Assembly (NCBI RefSeq): GCF_000262755.1
Contig: NZ_AFEU01000003.1
Location: 1,240,001-1,304,000, forward strand
Direction of reading: 5' to 3'
DNA: 64,000 nt
Source: Bacillus methanolicus PB1
Lineage (GTDB): Bacteria > Bacillota > Bacilli > Bacillales > Cytobacillaceae
Positions 47,863-57,286 of this stretch are shown here, piece after piece. Each line of letters begins with the position of its first letter. The stretch's first letter is position 1. The position numbers and the translations under genes were made by a program. The notes below the pieces were generated by a model. It searched no databases. It saw nothing but the letters and a program-made list of their open reading frames with translations, and was not told the origin of the DNA.

Positions 47863-48831
47863 TTGAGTCAGAATAGCCCTTTTCCATATGCAAATAACGA
47901 TAAACGTTACCATACATGGAATTACCATTTGCGCCAAGTCTTTGGCCATAAAGTTTTTAAAGTGGCGTTAGATGGAGGATTTGATTGCCCTAATCGCGAC
48001 GGGACTGTAGCTCATGGCGGATGCACATTCTGCAGTGCTGCCGGATCCGGTGATTTTGCGGGTAACCGTGCAGAAGACTTGGAAACCCAGTTCTTAAAAA
48101 TTAAGGAAAAAATGCATCGAAAATGGAAGGACGGCAAATATATCGCTTATTTCCAATCATTTACAAATACACATGCACCTGTGGAAGTATTAAAAGAAAA
48201 ATATGAAACAGTATTAAAGCAAGAAGGAGTTGTCGGACTTTCGATTGCAACAAGACCTGACTGCTTGCCGGATGATGTCGTCGAATACTTGGCTGAGCTT
48301 AACAAACGGACTTATTTATGGGTGGAACTCGGTCTGCAAACGGTCCATGAACGCACTGCTCTTTTAATTAACCGGGCCCATGACTATCAATGTTATGTGG
48401 ATGGAGTCAATAAACTTCGAAAGCATGGAATCCGTGTTTGTTCCCATATCATTAACGGGCTTCCGCTTGAAACTCCTGAAATGATGATGAAAACAGCGCG
48501 CGAGGTAGCCAAGCTGGATGTTCAAGGAATCAAAATTCATTTGCTTCATCTGCTTAAAGGGACTCCGATGGTAAAACAATACGAAAAAGGAATGCTTGAA
48601 TTTCTCTCTTTTGACGACTATGTAAACTTAGTATGTGACCAGTTGGAGATTTTACCGCAGGAAATGATTATCCATCGAATTACGGGGGACGGACCGATTG
48701 ATTTAATGATTGGACCGATGTGGAGCGTTAACAAATGGGAAGTTTTAAATGCGATTGATAATGAGCTGAAACGCCGGAACAGCTGGCAGGGCAAATATTA
48801 CAAAAAGAGTTTAGCGGGGCTTAAAGCATGA
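47863..48831 (+). CDS. ytqA: Radical SAM protein YtqA, tRNA wobble-uridine modification
   Basis: A 322-residue radical SAM enzyme of the TIGR01212 family. The 4Fe-4S site is the three-Cys motif in DGGFDCPNRDGTVAH and GGCTFCSAAG. This family has an extended C-terminal domain with IHLLHLLKGTPMV. In B. subtilis YtqA (MnmL) and its neighbour YtqB (MnmM) have been linked to the last steps of mnm5s2U34 formation in tRNA; I state this from family knowledge. TTG is chosen, six bases after GAGAGGTG; a GTG three codons earlier is part of that site. The stop overlaps ytqB (ATGA). Confidence 0.92.
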   Translation: MSQNSPFPYANNDKRYHTWNYHLRQVFGHKVFKVALDGGFDCPNRDGTVAHGGCTFCSAAGSGDFAGNRAEDLETQFLKIKEKMHRKWKDGKYIAYFQSFTNTHAPVEVLKEKYETVLKQEGVVGLSIATRPDCLPDDVVEYLAELNKRTYLWVELGLQTVHERTALLINRAHDYQCYVDGVNKLRKHGIRVCSHIINGLPLETPEMMMKTAREVAKLDVQGIKIHLLHLLKGTPMVKQYEKGMLEFLSFDDYVNLVCDQLEILPQEMIIHRITGDGPIDLMIGPMWSVNKWEVLNAIDNELKRRNSWQGKYYKKSLAGLKA

Positions 48832-49400
48832 AACTTGAAAGAATTTTGCCCTTCGCAAGAACTTTGCTGCAAAAAGCAGTGAGCCCCGGAGATATTGCGG
48901 TGGATGCCACATTAGGAAACGGGCACGATACATTATTTTTGGCAAACCTTGTCGGTCAGAACGGAAGGGTTTACGGTTTTGATATACAAGAGGAAGCATT
49001 GGCTGCCAGTAAACAGCGACTAGCAGAGCACAATCTTATTGACCGGGTCACTTTTTTTCATAAAGGTCATGAGCACATCCTGGAATCCATTCCTCCGGTT
49101 CACTACGGAAACATAACAGGTGCGATCTTTAACCTTGGCTACCTGCCGGGCGGAGATAAATCGATTATAACAAGACCGAAGACTACAATCACTGCAATTG
49201 AACAATTGCTGGAAATAATGGCTCCGGAGGGGATCATTGTGCTGGTGATTTACCATGGACACCCGGAAGGAGCAGTCGAACGGGATTATCTGCTTCGCTA
49301 TGTTGAAAAGCTTGATCAAAACGCAGTGCATGTGCTGCAATACAGGTTTATTAATCAAAAAAACAATCCGCCATTTATTATCGCTATTGAAAAAAGATAG
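48828..49400 (+). CDS. ytqB: tRNA methyltransferase YtqB (MnmM)
   Basis: A 190-residue class I SAM-dependent methyltransferase. The SAM loop is VDATLGNGHDTLFLA near 25-40 and the catalytic-region motif is FNLGYLPGGDKSI near 105. In B. subtilis this protein methylates nm5s2U34 to mnm5s2U34. Four-base overlap with ytqA marks a two-gene operon whose products act in one pathway. A strong terminator follows. Confidence 0.93.
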   Translation: MKLERILPFARTLLQKAVSPGDIAVDATLGNGHDTLFLANLVGQNGRVYGFDIQEEALAASKQRLAEHNLIDRVTFFHKGHEHILESIPPVHYGNITGAIFNLGYLPGGDKSIITRPKTTITAIEQLLEIMAPEGIIVLVIYHGHPEGAVERDYLLRYVEKLDQNAVHVLQYRFINQKNNPPFIIAIEKR

Positions 49401-49437
49401 AAAACAGGCACTTTCATAAATGAAGGTGCCTGTTTTT
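49401..49437 (+). terminator. Intrinsic terminator of ytqAB
   Basis: AAACAGGCAC and GTGCCTGTTT form a ten-pair stem with a T-run; the inner TTCA / TGAA extends it. Confidence 0.9.
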
Positions 49438-49461
49438 ATGCTTTTTGCCTTCTAATGCTGA

Positions 49462-49608
49462 CAAATATTTCGTAATAAAGCATGATTTTGTAAATAAGGC
49501 TGTTAATTTTGGAAAAAGGGCCGATATTTTTGTAAATTTAACTGTTAATTTTGGAAAAAAGATCGATATTCTTGCAAAAAAAGTAGGTAATTTTGCAAAT
49601 CACTGATT
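49462..49608. repeat. Degenerate tandem array with exact 21-bp period, seven units
   Basis: Units begin at 49462, 49483, 49504, 49525, 49546, 49567 and 49588. The best conserved part is TAATTTTGGAAAAA (variants TATTCTTGCAAAAA, TAATTTTGCAAATC, TATTTTTGTAAATT), followed by about seven variable bases often ending CGA or TGT. It is the same family as the array at 42.8 kb, in opposite orientation, and lies between two convergent terminators. Confidence 0.87.
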
Positions 49609-49615
49609 CATAAAT

Positions 49616-49641
49616 AAAAACAGCCGGAAACACCGGCTGCC
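49616..49641 (-). terminator. Intrinsic terminator of ytpB
   Basis: On the minus strand GCAGCCGG and CCGGCTG enclose TGTTT and are followed by TTTTTATTT. Confidence 0.85.
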
Positions 49642-49644
49642 AAA

Positions 49645-50727
49645 TTATTTCATAAGACTAAGAGGGATCCACTTTTGCATTGCACGGTATACCCTCCCAT
49701 TTAAGTAAAAGAACAAGCTTATTGTTCCTCCTTTTTTGATAAGCTCTCTTGCAAGCCTCCTGATACATTTTTGTTTTCGAACTTTTTCATCGGATAAGTA
49801 TACACCAAGGAGGCCGCGGTTTATTAACTGATGGAAACGTTTATTAGGGAGTTTTTCCGTATGCCTGTCAGCTTCTTCGATAAAATGCTTCAGTCTGTTG
49901 AACATTTTTTCCTGGTTTTCGTAATAAAAACAGAAGTTAAGATCTCCTCCTGCACGGTCTTCTTCTTGGTCAATCAAATAATCCAAAAGAATATGCAAGC
50001 CTTGTATGTATGGAAAATATCCATTTTTAATATTTTCAGCATCCTCAAACTGAAAGTCGTCTCTCATTGCATAGGAAACTAAACAAAATATTCCTAAAGT
50101 AGAGCCGGAGCATGCTGAAAATTCGTACCACTCCATATGCGGAATCTTTTCTTTATTGTTATTAAACCAGCTTCTGAGCCTTGGGATACGTTCCTCCGCA
50201 TTCACATGCTTATGAATTTGGAGTTCACAATAATACCTACATAATTCAAGTAAATGCTGGCTGATTACATGATAGTTAGTTACTTCAATTAAAACCGATC
50301 GGCATGTTTCTGCCAGGTCGGCCAAATAATTTCCGTCATCTTGCTCTTCCCGAAAACGATAATAGTTTTTTTGGACTGCATTTAAGCTTAAAGCATCTGC
50401 CATTGACTCGTGCAGCGCAGCAAAATCATATGGATCAAGAGATGTGCTTCGATCGCACAAATTATCCAAATAATCACTGATTGTTTGATAAGCAACAATA
50501 AACCGGATTGCTTCTTTATACCGTTCATTAGCTGCGAGGGCAAGAATAGCACCTCCCTCACAGTGGAATGTTTTATGTTCTAAACTCGAGAGAGCTTGTT
50601 TTCTTAATTCAGGATCCGGGATTTCTTTCGCCCGTTTTTTCCAATAGTCCAATTCACGGTGAACTTCCGGAAGAATTTTTCTGTACACTTTTGCCATTAA
50701 ACTGATCGGTTCGCTTGGGATGAACAC
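49645..50727 (-). CDS. ytpB: Tetraprenyl-beta-curcumene synthase YtpB
   Basis: A 360-residue all-helical terpene synthase of the large (heptaprenyl/tetraprenyl) type. In B. subtilis it cyclises heptaprenyl diphosphate toward C35 terpenes (sesquarterpenes). The Asp-rich metal motif is DYLDNLCDRS near residue 90. There is no signal peptide. I chose GTG (MFIPSEPISLMAKVYRKILP), eight bases after AAGGGTG; B. subtilis YtpB starts similarly (TPVTLMVNIYRNI). It lies 13 bases behind ytpA, with which it forms an operon. Confidence 0.91.
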   Translation of the reverse strand: MFIPSEPISLMAKVYRKILPEVHRELDYWKKRAKEIPDPELRKQALSSLEHKTFHCEGGAILALAANERYKEAIRFIVAYQTISDYLDNLCDRSTSLDPYDFAALHESMADALSLNAVQKNYYRFREEQDDGNYLADLAETCRSVLIEVTNYHVISQHLLELCRYYCELQIHKHVNAEERIPRLRSWFNNNKEKIPHMEWYEFSACSGSTLGIFCLVSYAMRDDFQFEDAENIKNGYFPYIQGLHILLDYLIDQEEDRAGGDLNFCFYYENQEKMFNRLKHFIEEADRHTEKLPNKRFHQLINRGLLGVYLSDEKVRKQKCIRRLARELIKKGGTISLFFYLNGRVYRAMQKWIPLSLMK

Positions 50728-50740
50728 ATTCACACCACCC

Positions 50741-51544
50741 TTAGACCAGATAACCAAGAGATTTTAACTGTCTGTTCACAAAATCCTTTGCATATTCAAA
50801 AACATCATCACGTTCAGGTTCATTAAAAATTTCATGGTAGCAATTTGGCCATTCCTTGAAATGCTTTTCAGAAAGCGGCACTTGATTAAACCAGTCTCTT
50901 ACATTCACCTTGTTGACAATTTTATCTTCTCCGCCTTGCATGACAAGCATAGGCAAATCTTGTGTTTCCTCCATTTTTTCAAAAGCAATCTTAATGGCTT
51001 TTACTAGTTCACTATACCATCTTACAGAAACCTTTGTAACGTATAATGAATCATTAAGATCCGCCTCGCGGACATCCGGGTTCCGTGTCGCAATATCAAC
51101 GGTAATTCCCGATTCAATTCGAAATGACGGAATCACAAGGTTCAATCCATGCGAAATAATATTTAGAAGCTTTGACGGGTATTTCACAAGTCCTAGGCAC
51201 GGAGAAGATAATATCACACCGGCAAGGTTCAACCTTTCTTCTTGCAGCAACCTGATTGAAATTAACCCTCCCATGCTGTGCCCGAGCAAAAATACAGGCA
51301 AGTCATAACGATATGCAGCCTGCACCCAATCTTTTACTTCAAAAATATATTCATCAAAGGATTCAATATGTCCCCTTCTTGATCTTGATGTCATTCCCTG
51401 GCCGGGTAAATCCCCCATAATTACATGCAATCCGGATGAACGCCACATTTCAATGAGCCAGCCGTATCGGCGATGGTGTTCCATTGCTCCATGGACCATA
51501 ACAATAACCGCTTTTGCATCCCCATCAGCTTCCCATTTCCACAT
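50741..51544 (-). CDS. ytpA: Alpha/beta hydrolase YtpA (lysophospholipase-like)
   Basis: A 267-residue serine hydrolase. The nucleophile elbow is LLGHSMGGLIS near residue 93. Asp (~210 in VMQGGEDKIV) and His (CYHEIFNEPE) complete the triad. In B. subtilis YtpA is a phospholipase involved in making the lysophospholipid antibiotic bacilysocin. No signal peptide. GGAGGAACA precedes the ATG. First gene of ytpA-ytpB. Confidence 0.92.
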   Translation of the reverse strand: MWKWEADGDAKAVIVMVHGAMEHHRRYGWLIEMWRSSGLHVIMGDLPGQGMTSRSRRGHIESFDEYIFEVKDWVQAAYRYDLPVFLLGHSMGGLISIRLLQEERLNLAGVILSSPCLGLVKYPSKLLNIISHGLNLVIPSFRIESGITVDIATRNPDVREADLNDSLYVTKVSVRWYSELVKAIKIAFEKMEETQDLPMLVMQGGEDKIVNKVNVRDWFNQVPLSEKHFKEWPNCYHEIFNEPERDDVFEYAKDFVNRQLKSLGYLV

Positions 51545-51626
51545 AATTGTTCCTCCTGCGACAATCTAATGAATGAAATATAAAAGAACTATACCACAAT
51601 TATATTTAACTATAAGCAAAAAAGCT

Positions 51627-51657
51627 TTGACAATCATATACACTCATTCAGTACAAT
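51627..51657 (+). promoter_or_regulatory. Candidate sigma-A promoter of ytoA
   Basis: TTGACA and TACAAT are 19 bases apart, upstream of the ytoA binding site AAAGGAG. Confidence 0.55.
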
Positions 51658-51692
51658 CAAGATAAAAAAATGTTTTAAAGGAGTTGCTGCAT

Positions 51693-52208
51693 ATGATCTA
51701 CCCTTATAATTATAAGTATCCTAAAATTGCAGATTCAGCCTATATCGCCGATTATGTAACCATAACAGGCGATGTTGAAATCGGTGAGGAATCAAGCGTA
51801 TGGTTTAATACAGTTATAAGAGGCGATGTTGCCCCTACTATTATCGGAAACAGAGTAAACATACAAGACAATTCCGTACTCCATCAAAGCCCGAACAATC
51901 CGCTTATCATCGAGGATGAAGTAACTGTAGGCCACCAGGTTGTTCTGCACAGCTGCATCATCCGAAAAAAAGCGCTGATCGGCATGGGTTCCATAATATT
52001 AGATCAAGCTGAAATTGGAGAAGGGGCATTTATTGGCGCCGGGAGCCTTGTTCCCCAAGGAAAAAAAATCCCTCCAAATACACTTGCATTCGGAAGACCT
52101 GCTAAAGTCATCCGGGAATTAACTGACGAAGACATTGAAGATATGAAAAGAATCTCCAGAGAATACGCAGAGAAAGCCCAATATTATAAATCTTTACAAA
52201 AAGATTAA
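51693..52208 (+). CDS. ytoA: Gamma-carbonic anhydrase-like protein YtoA
   Basis: A left-handed beta-helix trimer subunit of 171 residues, equal to B. subtilis YtoA. Hexapeptide repeats run through residues 12-140. Zinc ligands are the His residues in NSVLHQ, GHQVVLHSC and the intervening positions. It may hydrate CO2, but many members are inactive or bind other metals. The ATG giving MIYPYNYKYPKI is nine bases after AAAGGAG; an in-frame TTG three codons earlier directly abuts the site. Confidence 0.92.
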   Translation: MIYPYNYKYPKIADSAYIADYVTITGDVEIGEESSVWFNTVIRGDVAPTIIGNRVNIQDNSVLHQSPNNPLIIEDEVTVGHQVVLHSCIIRKKALIGMGSIILDQAEIGEGAFIGAGSLVPQGKKIPPNTLAFGRPAKVIRELTDEDIEDMKRISREYAEKAQYYKSLQKD

Positions 52209-52350
52209 AATCCGAACTAAAAACATCAATATTTTTATAGCTTGCCTATATTTCAACAAACTTATTCCAGCTGTATCTTTTTACTTACTTAACGTATCCT
52301 AAAATGGGGCCGATATAGAGAGTAGATAGTGTTAATTAGGGTGATATTTC

Positions 52351-53226
52351 ATGAATGGCTTATATATTGTAATCGTGCTCCTTTTGATAGTTTTTCTCCC
52401 ATTTGTTATCACGTTTTTAAAAGGGACAAGCATGGTAAAATCTTCAGTTATGTTTTTATTTGTGTTGGCCGTTATTGCCGGAGCTTTTGTTCTTGAAAAT
52501 ACAAATTCCGGACATGCCGCCAAAGCAATTGAGTCCATAAAGAGCTGGATTCAAGCACCGGTTCCGAAAACAAACACTTACCTCGACAAAAACTTCGATG
52601 TTTCGATTATTAAAATCAAAGATAAGGTTCTTCTCGATGCACCGGTTATATCCCAAATGCCCGAACTGCCGAGGGGATGTGAAGTTACAAGCTTGGCAAT
52701 GCTTTTGCAAGATGCCGGAATCGATATAGACAAAGTAACCCTTGCAAAAAAAATTAAGAAGGACACGACCCCATTCAGCACATCGAACGGGAAAATAATT
52801 TTCGGCAATCCGAATGACGGTTTTGTCGGAAGCATCGACAATTACAAAGAACCCGGGCTTGGCGTCTATCATAAGCCAATTAAAGAACTAGCTGATCACT
52901 ACCTGCCCGGCCGAATCACCGATCTTACCGGATCTGACTTCCAGGAGCTGAAAATTCACCTTTCTGATGGCAGGCCCGTATGGGTCATCATAAACAGCCA
53001 ATATAAAAAGCTTCCCGACAGCCAGTTCCAAACATGGCATACCCCGACAGGAAAAGTGAAAGTAACTTTTAAAGAGCATTCAGTGCTTATCACAGGGTAC
53101 GACCGTCATTTTATTTACTTTAACGACCCTCTTACAGGCGAGAAAAATAAAAAAGCACCCATAAAGGAATTTAAAGATTCCTGGGTGCAAATGGGAAGGC
53201 AGGCGATCACCTATCTTCCCAATTAA
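52351..53226 (+). CDS. Membrane-anchored C39-like peptidase
   Basis: A 291-residue protein with two N-terminal hydrophobic segments (about 2-22 and 28-48) and a papain-like C39_2 domain outside the membrane. Catalytic Cys ~110 is in PRGCEVTSLAM, His ~243 in EHSVLITGYD, and the Asn/Asp in YFNDP ~258. Related to YvpB-type cell-surface peptidases; the substrate is unknown. The stop codon overlaps the asnB stop by four bases on the other strand. Confidence 0.87.
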   Translation: MNGLYIVIVLLLIVFLPFVITFLKGTSMVKSSVMFLFVLAVIAGAFVLENTNSGHAAKAIESIKSWIQAPVPKTNTYLDKNFDVSIIKIKDKVLLDAPVISQMPELPRGCEVTSLAMLLQDAGIDIDKVTLAKKIKKDTTPFSTSNGKIIFGNPNDGFVGSIDNYKEPGLGVYHKPIKELADHYLPGRITDLTGSDFQELKIHLSDGRPVWVIINSQYKKLPDSQFQTWHTPTGKVKVTFKEHSVLITGYDRHFIYFNDPLTGEKNKKAPIKEFKDSWVQMGRQAITYLPN

Positions 53227-55127
53227 TTTTCAGCCGTTTGCAAATGCTTTTTCATTTCGTACTCTTTCTGGAAAGGGTACTTTTTTTCAACATAAACAGC
53301 ATGCCAAATCATAAACATGAGAACCGTCCAAATTTTCCGGCTGTGATCGGCTTTATCTTGGCAATGGTCGTCAAAAAGCTTTAATAAATAGTTTTTGTTG
53401 ATTAAATGATCGGTGTGGCTTTCTCGGATCATCTTTTTCGCCCAATCGTTCATTTCGTTCTTCAGCCAGTAACGGATCGGCACCGGAAACCCGAGTTTTT
53501 TGCGGTTCAGTACATGGTCAGGCACGATTCCTTCGGCAGCTTTGCGCAAAATATATTTCGTTGTTCCATTTGCCGTTTTCAAGCTGGTTGGAATTTTTGA
53601 AGCAATTTCGAACACAGCCTTATCCAAAAACGGAACACGAAGTTCTAATGAGTGGGCCATTGTCATTTTATCAGCTTTTAACAAAATATCGCCGCGCAGC
53701 CATGTATGGATGTCGATGTATTGCATACGGTCAACAGGATCGTAGCCGGCACTTTCTTCATACAACAGCTTTGTTACATCTGTATAGTTTAGACCTTCTT
53801 TATAAACGTTGAGAAGATCACGTTTTTCCTCTTCTGTAAACATTTTGGCGTTGCCTATATAACGCTCTTCCATCGGAGTGAGGCCGCGTTCAATGAAGCT
53901 CTTTCCTTTCATACCCTCCGGCATCATTTTGGCAATGACTTTTAAGACCGATTTTCCGGTTTTAGGGATTTTATCAAACATTTCAAGTGATTGCGGTTCA
54001 CGGTAAATGTTATAGCCGCCGAATAATTCATCTGCTCCTTCACCGGATAAAACAACCGTAACATGCTTTCTTGCTTCACGAGCAACAAAGTATAAAGGTA
54101 CGCACGCAGGGTCTGCAAGCGGATCATCCATATGCCACATAATTTTCGGAAGTTCGTTCATATATTCTTCAGGCGAAATAACATAGCTGATGTTTTCAAC
54201 GCCAAGCTTTTCAGCCGTCTCTTTCGCTACATCAATTTCACTGAAGCCGTTGCGTTCAAACCCTACTGAGAAGGTCTTTATTGCAGGATGAAACTCTTTT
54301 GCAATTGAAGCAATAAGAGAAGAATCGATTCCTCCTGAAAGGAATGAACCGACAGGCACATCGCTTCGCATGTGAATTTTTACTGAATCAAATAAGACAT
54401 CTTTAATTTCTTTAATAAATTCATCTTCTGATTTATGAACAGGATTGAAAGAAGCCTTCCAATAGCGCTTAATTTCCATTGGCGAGCCTACTTTTTTGAT
54501 AAAATAATGGCCAGGCTCAAGTTTTTTTATTCCTTCAGACAACGTATTAGGTTCCGGCACAAATTGATACGTTAAATAATGCTGCAATGACTCGTAGTTT
54601 AGGACATCGTTCTCAATTGCTAATAGAATACTTTTCTTTTCAGATGCAAAGAACGTTTTGTCACCATCTTCAAAATAGAAGAAAGGCTTAATTCCAAAAG
54701 GATCTCGTGCACCGTACAGGGTTTTCTCCTGTTTATCCCAGATCACAAACGCGAACATGCCGCGAAGCTTTTCAACCGCCTTTTCTTTCAAATGGCTGTA
54801 AAGGGCAATAATTACCTCTGTATCAGATTCCGTAGCAAAGGCAAGCCCTTCTTTAACCAGCTCCTCGCGAAGTTCAACATAGTTATAAACTTCTCCGTTA
54901 AAAATGATCCAATAGCGTTCATTTTCATAACTTAAAGGCTGGTGGCCGGATTCCAGATCAATAATGCTCAACCGACGAAAACCAAATTGAATATGGTCAT
55001 CAAAGAAATAGCCGTCATCATCCGGGCCGCGATGGGTAATAATGTTATTCATATTCTTAAACAATAGTTTTTGTTCGTTGCGATATTCTTGTGCTTTCTC
55101 ATGTACACAACCAATAAAACCACACAT
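53223..55127 (-). CDS. asnB: Asparagine synthetase (glutamine-hydrolysing)
   Basis: A 634-residue class II amidotransferase. Cys2 (MCGFIGCV) is the glutaminase nucleophile; HRGPDDDGYF, RLSIID and FNGEVYNYVELR follow. The synthetase half has the PP-loop LSGGIDSSLIAS and GEGADELFGGY. It makes asparagine from aspartate, ATP and glutamine. The ATG right before Cys2 is needed for activity and lies eight bases after AAGGTGA; an in-frame GTG four codons upstream overlaps that site. Immediately downstream of metK on the same strand, across a palindromic repeat, as in B. subtilis. Confidence 0.97.
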   Translation of the reverse strand: MCGFIGCVHEKAQEYRNEQKLLFKNMNNIITHRGPDDDGYFFDDHIQFGFRRLSIIDLESGHQPLSYENERYWIIFNGEVYNYVELREELVKEGLAFATESDTEVIIALYSHLKEKAVEKLRGMFAFVIWDKQEKTLYGARDPFGIKPFFYFEDGDKTFFASEKKSILLAIENDVLNYESLQHYLTYQFVPEPNTLSEGIKKLEPGHYFIKKVGSPMEIKRYWKASFNPVHKSEDEFIKEIKDVLFDSVKIHMRSDVPVGSFLSGGIDSSLIASIAKEFHPAIKTFSVGFERNGFSEIDVAKETAEKLGVENISYVISPEEYMNELPKIMWHMDDPLADPACVPLYFVAREARKHVTVVLSGEGADELFGGYNIYREPQSLEMFDKIPKTGKSVLKVIAKMMPEGMKGKSFIERGLTPMEERYIGNAKMFTEEEKRDLLNVYKEGLNYTDVTKLLYEESAGYDPVDRMQYIDIHTWLRGDILLKADKMTMAHSLELRVPFLDKAVFEIASKIPTSLKTANGTTKYILRKAAEGIVPDHVLNRKKLGFPVPIRYWLKNEMNDWAKKMIRESHTDHLINKNYLLKLFDDHCQDKADHSRKIWTVLMFMIWHAVYVEKKYPFQKEYEMKKHLQTAEN

Positions 55128-55360
55128 TATGTACGTCACCTTCTCCGTTTTTTTGAAAAAAATATTAAAAACTATTACCTATAATCATTCGTCATTCAAC
55201 GAAAAACATACTCTCTAATACTACCACTATTCACACCAAAAATGCACTTAGAACACAAAAAAATCGCCGGGAAAAATCAGGGATTAATTGAAGTTTACAC
55301 GTATTTACATCGAAGTAAACGCCGTAGACAGCTCTCTCAAAAATTAGACGGAGAAATAAA

Positions 55361-55484
55361 ACGAGGCTGTCTCATAAGGGTCTGACCCCATGCGCATTTA
55401 TCAATATATAGCACATTTATCCATTATTATGTCCTATATATTGTGTTATGGGGTCTGACCCTTGGGCTTTTGAGACAGCCTCGT
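55361..55484. repeat. Full three-tier GGGTCTGACCC palindrome, asnB/metK gap
   Basis: Outer arms ACGAGGCTGTCTCA / TGAGACAGCCTCGT are 14 bp with flanks. The cassette is near identical to that at 9.1 kb (CAATATATAG / CTATATATTG). It could separate metK from asnB transcription. Confidence 0.88.
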
Positions 55485-55490
55485 CGAATG

Positions 55491-56690
55491 TTAAATTTGT
55501 GCCTGTCGCTTTAAAGCTTCTGCTTTATCAGTACGCTCCCAAGGAAGATCAAGATCATTGCGTCCAAAATGGCCGTATGCTGCAGTCTGTTTGTAAATCG
55601 GACGGCGAAGGTCAAGCATCTTAATAATCCCTGCAGGACGCAGGTCAAAGTTTTTGTTGACAAGGTCAACAAGAACATCTTCACTGACTTTTCCTGTACC
55701 AAATGTATCAATTGAAATTGATACTGGCTTGGCAACTCCGATCGCATATGCAAGCTGAACCTCAACTTTTTCTGCAAGTCCTGCAGCTACGATATTTTTC
55801 GCAACATAGCGTGCTGCATAAGCAGCTGAACGGTCAACTTTTGTAGGGTCCTTGCCAGAGAAAGCACCGCCGCCGTGGCGCGCATAACCGCCATAAGTAT
55901 CAACGATAATTTTGCGTCCTGTTAGGCCGGCATCCCCTTGAGGACCGCCGATAACGAATCGGCCTGTCGGGTTGATGAAGTATTTTGTATTTTCATCAAT
56001 TAATTCTTTTGGAACAACCGGGTCAATGACATATTCTTTAATATTACGCTGAATTTGCTCAAGTGTAACTTCAGGATGGTGCTGAGTTGAAATAACGATT
56101 GTATCGATGCGTACAGGCTTATCGTTTTCATCATACTCAACAGTTACCTGTGTTTTACCATCCGGACGAAGGTAAGGAAGAATCTCTTCTTTCCGCACTT
56201 CTGTTAAACGGCGGGCAAGCTTATGGGCAAGAGAAATCGGCAAAGGCATAAGCTCTTTTGTTTCGTTGCAGGCAAAGCCGAACATTAATCCCTGGTCTCC
56301 TGCTCCGATCGCTTCGATTTCTTCATCTGTCATTTGGCCTTCACGAGCTTCCAGAGCCTTGTCAACACCCATAGCAATATCAGGGGACTGCTCATCAATA
56401 GAAGTTAATACCGCACATGTTTCAGCATCAAAACCGTATTTCGCACGGGTGTAGCCGATATTTGCAACTGTTTCACGAACAATTTTGGGGATGTCTACAT
56501 ACGTAGAAGTTGTGATTTCTCCGGTAACCAACACCAAACCAGTAGTGACAGATGTTTCAGCGGCAACACGAGCATTCGGATCCTTTGCTAGAATAGCATC
56601 TAAAATAGCATCCGAAATTTGGTCGCAAATTTTATCGGGATGTCCTTCAGTTACTGATTCAGAAGTAAACAAACGACGTTTTTTTGACAA
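55491..56690 (-). CDS. metK: S-adenosylmethionine synthetase
   Basis: A 399-residue enzyme that makes SAM from methionine and ATP. Motifs: [16 protein letters not shown] at the start (His in GHPDK), [10 protein letters not shown] in the middle and [19 protein letters not shown] as phosphate loop. The length is normal for Bacillus MetK. The start has AGGAGG just upstream. Expression should be set by the SAM-I riboswitch about 320 bases upstream, with a dispersed hairpin repeat lying in between. Confidence 0.98.
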   Translation of the reverse strand: MSKKRRLFTSESVTEGHPDKICDQISDAILDAILAKDPNARVAAETSVTTGLVLVTGEITTSTYVDIPKIVRETVANIGYTRAKYGFDAETCAVLTSIDEQSPDIAMGVDKALEAREGQMTDEEIEAIGAGDQGLMFGFACNETKELMPLPISLAHKLARRLTEVRKEEILPYLRPDGKTQVTVEYDENDKPVRIDTIVISTQHHPEVTLEQIQRNIKEYVIDPVVPKELIDENTKYFINPTGRFVIGGPQGDAGLTGRKIIVDTYGGYARHGGGAFSGKDPTKVDRSAAYAARYVAKNIVAAGLAEKVEVQLAYAIGVAKPVSISIDTFGTGKVSEDVLVDLVNKNFDLRPAGIIKMLDLRRPIYKQTAAYGHFGRNDLDLPWERTDKAEALKRQAQI

Positions 56691-56752
56691 TTGACTTCCT
56701 CCTTATTTCATAATATAGAGCGAGGTTGCAAAAGAAACGGAGTTCTCCTCTC

Positions 56753-56856
56753 AAGCCGGACAGGCATAAGACGGCCTTCAAAGAGGCAGCTTTTCAGCCC
56801 TAGCAGCAGGGCGGCTTATGATCCGATGGCCTGGACGCTCGAGCTGGACAACTCAC
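56753..56856. repeat. Diverged copy of the Bacillus hairpin repeat, metK leader
   Basis: CATAAGACGGCC and GGCGGCTTATG can pair, and the outer parts (CAAGCCGGACAGG, CTCGAGCTGGACAACT) match the family seen at 11.8 kb. It lies inside the transcribed leader between the SAM-I terminator and metK. Confidence 0.65.
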
Positions 56857-57015
56857 AAATCACACTTCCTAACCTCAATTGATACGGTACTCATTCCCAT
56901 TAGTATGAAATAAATATGGCAGATTTATAATGCCGGACTGAATTTTTTCGGCATTCATAGCCATCGATTGTTTTTGTCAAAACGAAAGACTGCATGCCCT
57001 TGATATAAACAAAAT

Positions 57016-57198
57016 AAAAAACCTTCCCGCACATGAGGAAAGGTTGAAAACGTCAGGTTCGCGCCTTTCACTCTTATCGTTCAAGGACTTTATCCTTGCC
57101 TCAGGTTAGCACCTTTGCTCTCGACGTTTGTAAATTCATCTTGGAGCAGGTTGCTGGGTTTCATCGGGCCTGTCCCTCCACCATCTCGGGATAAGAGA
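57016..57198 (-). promoter_or_regulatory. SAM-I (S-box) riboswitch of metK
   Basis: On the minus strand CTCTTATCCCGAGATGG (from 57198) pairs with the closing CGATAAGAG near 57071. Between them are the S-box conserved GGAGGGACAGGCCC, GATGAAACCCAGCAACC and AAGGTGCTAACCTG. An intrinsic terminator AACCTTTCC / GGGAAGGTT with a T-run ends at 57016. SAM binding should favour termination and cut metK expression. Confidence 0.96.
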
Positions 57199-57286
57199 GT
57201 ATCCGTTCAAGGTTAAATCATATCGTATTGTGTTAAACGATGTCAATTGTTTTTTTGCCCAAATTATGCGCTGGACCTATGTTTTT

